Source: Microglena sp. YARC (Eukaryota; Chlorophyta; Chlorophyceae; Chlamydomonadales; Chlamydomonadaceae). From it: a stretch of DNA of 64,000 bases. Where the stretch lies: the NCBI GenBank assembly GCA_022414725.1, contig CM039466.1, positions 14,916,287-14,980,286 of the forward strand, written 5' to 3'. The translations under genes and the position numbers were made by a program. Below the pieces are notes generated by a model. The model had not been told where the DNA came from and made no database searches. It worked only from the letters and a program-made list of their open reading frames with translations. Below, piece by piece: positions 54,125-64,000 of the stretch. The first letter of the stretch is position 1, and every line of letters starts with the position of its first letter.

Positions 54125-54545
54125 TCTCTGTCTGGTATGTATGGCCACGGGGCTCACCATCCTTGTTGGGTTCTTGTCTTGGGCGAGGCCCCAGGGCTAG
54201 GCCCCCCATATCTCTGTCTGGTATGTATGGCCACGGGGCTCACCATCCTTGTTGGGTTCTTGTCTTGGGCGAGGCCCCCCATATCTCTGTCTGGTATGTA
54301 TGGCCAGTGGGCTCACCATCCTTGTTGGGTTCTTGTCTTGGGCTAGGCCCTCCATATCTCTGTCTGGTATGTATGGCCACGGGGGTCACCATCATTGTTG
54401 GGTTCTTGTCTTGGGCTAGGCCCCCCATATCTCTGTCTGGTATGTATGGCCACGGGGCTCACCATCTTTGTTGGGTTCTTGTCTTGGGCTAGGCCCCAGG
54501 GCTAGGCCCCCCATATCTCTGTCTGGTATGTATAGCCACGGGGCT
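54125..54545. repeat. Minisatellite, units about 65-90 bp
   Basis: Six copies of CATATCTCTGTCTGGTATGT with ATGGCCACGGGGCTCACCAT and TTGTTGGGTTCTTGTCTTGG, downstream of kinase copy 2. Confidence 0.9.
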
Positions 54546-54654
54546 CACCATCCAATGGGGACAAGTCTAAATTTGCCTATGAACCATATCTCTAAGATTG
54601 TGCAAGCCATGCCCCTCCCCTCAATCTTCACCATGCTACAGTCAGAGGCATGGG

Positions 54655-54930
54655 CGCACTGATCTGCTCCATCATCTAGGACCAAAGCCTGCCTTGGGCT
54701 AGGCCCCCCTAGACATGGGCACACTGCCCTGCGCTTCTCCATCATCTAGGACCAAAGCCTGCCTTGGGCTAGGCCCCCCCTAGACATGGGCACACTGCCC
54801 TGCGCTGCTCCATCATCTAGGACGAAAGCCTGTCTTGGGCTAGGCCCCCCTAGACTTCACCACTTGAGCAGGAGTGAGTGTATGGCTTGGCTTGTTAGGT
54901 TCTTGTCTTGGGCTAGCCCCCCCCTAGACT
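54655..54930 (-). repeat. Tandem repeats including a copy of the kinase copy 2 stop region
   Basis: A 74-bp unit (GACATGGGCACACTGCCCTG, CTCCATCATCTAGGACCAAA) repeats three times. At 54853-54882, CTTCACCACTTGAGCAGGAG then TGAG copies the sequence at 54929-54953, which spans the TGA of the gene at 54931. Confidence 0.75.
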
Positions 54931-60997
<6,067 letters not shown>

Positions 60998-61426
60998 CGC
61001 CACTTTTCACGTTGATAAGAGCCTGCAATCATACAAGGGAGGGAGGAAATAGTGAATTGCGGGCTGGCTTGGTTGCGAGGTGGACAGAATGCGGATGTTG
61101 GGGAAGGTAAGTAGGAGCGAGGGTCTATCTGCTGTTAAATTAGCAATACTTAGCAGATAGACCTTTTAGGAAACGAGCTTGAGAGGACACCTGCGCGCAA
61201 CTTACCAGTCGCTTCTGAACAATAAAAGGCCTGGAATTGTTGTCGTGGCAGTCTGGACGATAGTTGAAAGCAAGTCAAGGGGTTGAGCTGCTTCTAGCTG
61301 TCTTTATGCAGCTGCTGACAGGCGCCGTTCTATGTGTATGGTCGATATAAGTTGACAAATGAAGACCGAGGGAGGCGTTAGAAAATTAGACCTTGCGTCA
61401 GGCGGGCTGTGTAGAGAAGATATTTT

Positions 61427-61455
61427 GAAGAAGAAGAAGAAGAAGAAGAAGAAGA
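61427..61455. repeat. GAA microsatellite
   Basis: Nine to ten GAA units. Confidence 0.9.
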
Positions 61456-62024
61456 AATCGCAAATGTAGCCTCTGGCAAGAAGCTGTCAGCATGTCTGGT
61501 TGCTTCAGTTGGTACTTCATTCTGTACTGCAGATTTCTACAGAATAAATCTGCAGCATCGTTGAAATCTTGCTCTGCCTTCAAACAGCTGCTCTACCAGT
61601 TTCTTCCGGTGCTTTTGAACTATAATATTCCCCTAATCATGCCGACACGATCAAGGGCCAATTGAGCTGGAAACTCGAAATGCTGTTTAAGTTTTGAGAA
61701 GAAATGGATAGGCGATTCCTATGAGGTAAAGCGCTTCTGCTCGCAGATGAATTGAGCTAAGAGCAAGTACCGAATACGTAGATAGAAGATCGATTGTTTC
61801 TCTCTTTCTGAGCTGGAGGAGGTCTGGAGCAGTCGAGTTTTTTTGCTTCGACCTGAAATGGCATCAACGCGTTTTCGCCAGGATTGTGAAGCAACCCAAA
61901 CGGAATGGAGTAGGTGCTGCTTGGTTAAAATCCATTGAAATCAGGAGAAGGAGAAAAAATTAAGTGCACGGGATCCAGGTTGCTTCTCTACAGGATGACT
62001 CGCAACATGCCGGCAGATGGCTGA

Positions 62025-62370
62025 TTGGCTATTTGTGCTGCCGCCAGCTGCGTTCTGTGGGCCAACACGAATTTCATAATGTACGGGCCCCTTCTGGTCT
62101 CCGACCAACACTGCGATCCCGCCTCGTCTTACGTGAATTCGCTTTTCTCTTCCACGTGATGCCCTGAGTAGAATATCGAGATTTATTTGGGAGAATGTAT
62201 GAAGTTCGGGTGATGGTGGGGGTCTGTACCTTGGTGGACAGTGCTTCTAGAAAGGTATTGGAATTGGCATAGTTTCAGGACCTAGCCTGTGGAGGAGCCG
62301 CCAGGATTGGTGGCTTGGGTAGTGGCTTGTTGATTGTGGGGTGTGGCTGTCTTTGGCTTGCTGTGGGGTG
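62025..62370. repeat. Direct duplication, left copy
   Basis: CTGCCGCCAGCTGCGTTCTG, TCCGACCAACACTGCGATC, AGTAGAATATCG and GCCAGGATTGGTGGCTTGGG recur at 62582-62925 in the same order, 557 bp downstream. Confidence 0.85.
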
Positions 62371-62581
62371 AACAGACTTTATTTGTTGGTACTGAAAGTA
62401 GGATCATTTTGCTTTAGGCCAAAGCTCAGTGGGTATCTCATACTGGCCTAAAAAGCTTTGTTGTACCGATATGTAGAGCAACCAATTTGAGGACCAACCA
62501 AGCAACAAGCCTATGCGTGTGCTGACAATAATGCAGCAATATTGCCTTTCTTTTTATAGAGAACTAAACCCTACACATTTA

Positions 62582-62925
62582 ACTATCTGTGCTGCCGCCA
62601 GCTGCGTTCTGTGGGCCAAAACGAATTTCATAATTTACAGACCTCTTCTAGTCTCCGACCAACACTGCGATCACCCCTAATGTCATCCGCAAATTCTCGT
62701 TTCTATTACACTTGCATTGGTACCCGTAGTAGAATATCGGGATTTCTTTAGGCTAATGTATGCAGTTCGGATGGTGGTGGGGGTCTGTGGGCAGTGCTTC
62801 TAGATAGGTCATGGAATTGGCATAATCTCAGGACCAAGGAACACGTGGAGGAGCCACCAGGATTGGTGGCTTGGGTAGTGGCTTGTTGTGGGGTGTGCCT
62901 GTCTTTGGCTTGCTGCTGCCTGTGG
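62582..62925. repeat. Direct duplication, right copy
   Basis: Right copy of 62025-62370, diverged by scattered substitutions and small indels. Confidence 0.85.
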
Positions 62926-63352
62926 GCTTACAAGTTACAATGGCATGTGGCATACTTACCACCTCAAAAACTGTGGATGGTAGTTAACCATTATATGTTG
63001 TAGACTGACACTTGTAGCTTTCCTGTACCTCCCTCCAGACTAGGAAGACTTTCTGTATAACAATGGAGTTGATATCCCTTGTAGCTCTCTTGTAGCTATC
63101 CTTGTATTCCTTGTATACTTCTTGTTGCTATACTTATATTCCTTGTTTTCCCCTGTTGCTCCCTCTAAACTATGTACACTTGCTGAATAACAAGGGAGGT
63201 GATATCTGCATCACAATGCTAAGTAAGCTTACGTCCACATGATCTGACTGTTGAAACTGATGGATCATCAGGTAGACTAGAGGGGGGGGAAGCTCTAGAC
63301 AGAGTCGCAGGCGCCGCGGAAAAATGGCGGAGAGTGTTAGCAACGGAATCAA

Positions 63353-63402
63353 GCGGACCGAAGCCAGTTAGTTACGAAACCGTTGGCTGACGTGTCAGGC
63401 TT
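63353..63402. repeat. Dispersed repeat shared with 22186-22235
   Basis: CCGAAGCCAGTTAGTTACGA and GTTGGCTGACGTGT match the 22.2-kb site. An AAAC repeat follows. Confidence 0.6.
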
Positions 63403-63649
63403 CGTCTCGGGGTGGTGGCCGCACAAACAAACAAACAAACAAACCCACAAACAAATAAACAAACGAACGGACAACGGGGTGATCCCAGGGGGGGCTCTGC
63501 CAAAAATATGTTTTCAGATCCCATGGACTATGATAAGAAAGGTGTTATGAGCTTGCACTATCAATATTTGGGCCCTGTGCAGAGCCCGTTTCAGGAGGGT
63601 ACAGGGGGGGTGCAGAGGTCAAACCTCTTTTTAAACTTCTATACTCTGG

Positions 63650-63930
63650 TTACAGACTTTTGTTACAGACCGTTAACAGTCTGTAAACCTTCGATTATGC
63701 GCTGCTAAATCGCGTGGGCTGTGAGTGGTCTTTAAATGTTAACATGCTTTCTTACAGAATCGTTACAGCCTCTGGTGTACAGTCCTCCGTAAACCCTATG
63801 TAACTGGGTCTATAAACCATCTGTTACTGGGTCTGTAAACCATCTGTAACTAGGTCTGTTAACCATCTGTAACCAGGTTTGCAAACCATATGTAAACAGG
63901 CCTGCAATCCATATATAACCAGATCTGTCA
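63650..63930. repeat. Minisatellite, unit 23 bp
   Basis: Unit GTCTGTAAACCATCTGTAAC + TGG, about eight decaying copies (spacing 23 at 63814, 63837 and 63860). Looser TTACAGAC units precede it. Confidence 0.8.
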
Positions 63931-64000
63931 AATGGGGTCTGCAATGGGGGGAAATATGAGGCTTGGATTGTTTATACTGAAAGGGATGAAGACAAATATA

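Larger units (their letters stand above)
60998..63999. other. Upstream flank of kinase copy 2; no gene recognised
   Basis: Holds a small hairpin (61132-61163, GGTCTATCTGCT/AGCAGATAGACC), a GAA microsatellite (61427-61455), a direct duplication (62025-62370 and 62582-62925), an AAAC repeat (63423-63466) and a 23-bp repeat (63650-63930). No exon chain or TATA-type promoter can be defended. Confidence 0.5.

Overview
This is nuclear DNA from a eukaryote, probably of the green lineage (a green alga is the best guess; I cannot name a species). Genes are split by many introns with GT..AG borders and consistent reading phases. The most readable proteins are a LARP1 whose last DM15 block and C-terminus look plant-like, and an ESCRT-III VPS2 whose motifs are closer to plant VPS2 than to animal CHMP2. 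No bacterial operons, viral genes, CRISPR arrays, rRNA genes or convincing tRNA genes were seen. Most of the window is tandem repeats, and long open frames inside those repeats are not genes.

Layout: 2-11813 (+) is the 3' part of a LARP1 gene, with a La-module remnant, an RFYS linker and three DM15 repeats. 12098-12160 (-) is a broken kinase exon. 13-17 kb is intergenic, with MITE-like and SINE-like relics. 17487-20405 (-) is a divergent protein-kinase-like gene (copy 1) with an in-frame TAA between kinase domain and tail. 22.4-25.15 kb (-) is a frameshifted VPS2/CHMP2-like gene. 25.3-28.9 kb is repeats and duplications. 29002-47400 (+) is a predicted five-exon gene of unknown function (about 1018 residues). 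Its third intron (33446-45518) is almost wholly satellite: a 68-bp array of about 8.8 kb followed by a 1.4-kb AACAACAC array. 47.4-54.9 kb holds gene-end copies, minisatellites and a MITE with 13-bp flanking direct repeats. 54931-60997 (-) is a complete six-exon paralogue (837 residues) of the 17-20 kb kinase, with a 600-bp GACA/GGCA tract in an intron. 61-64 kb is its probable promoter side plus repeats.

The most striking pattern is that pieces of exon edges have been copied in tandem into the adjoining intron or 3' flank. Each copy includes the splice acceptor, the splice donor or the stop-codon region. This is seen at six edges of LARP1 plus its 3' end, at the 3' ends of both kinase genes, in VPS2 and at the 3' end of the unknown gene. 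It suggests a genome-wide process that seeds introns with decoy exons and splice sites. The genes share no obvious pathway: LARP1 acts in mRNA 5'TOP/cap control, VPS2 in membrane scission, and the kinase pair is a lineage-specific duplication.
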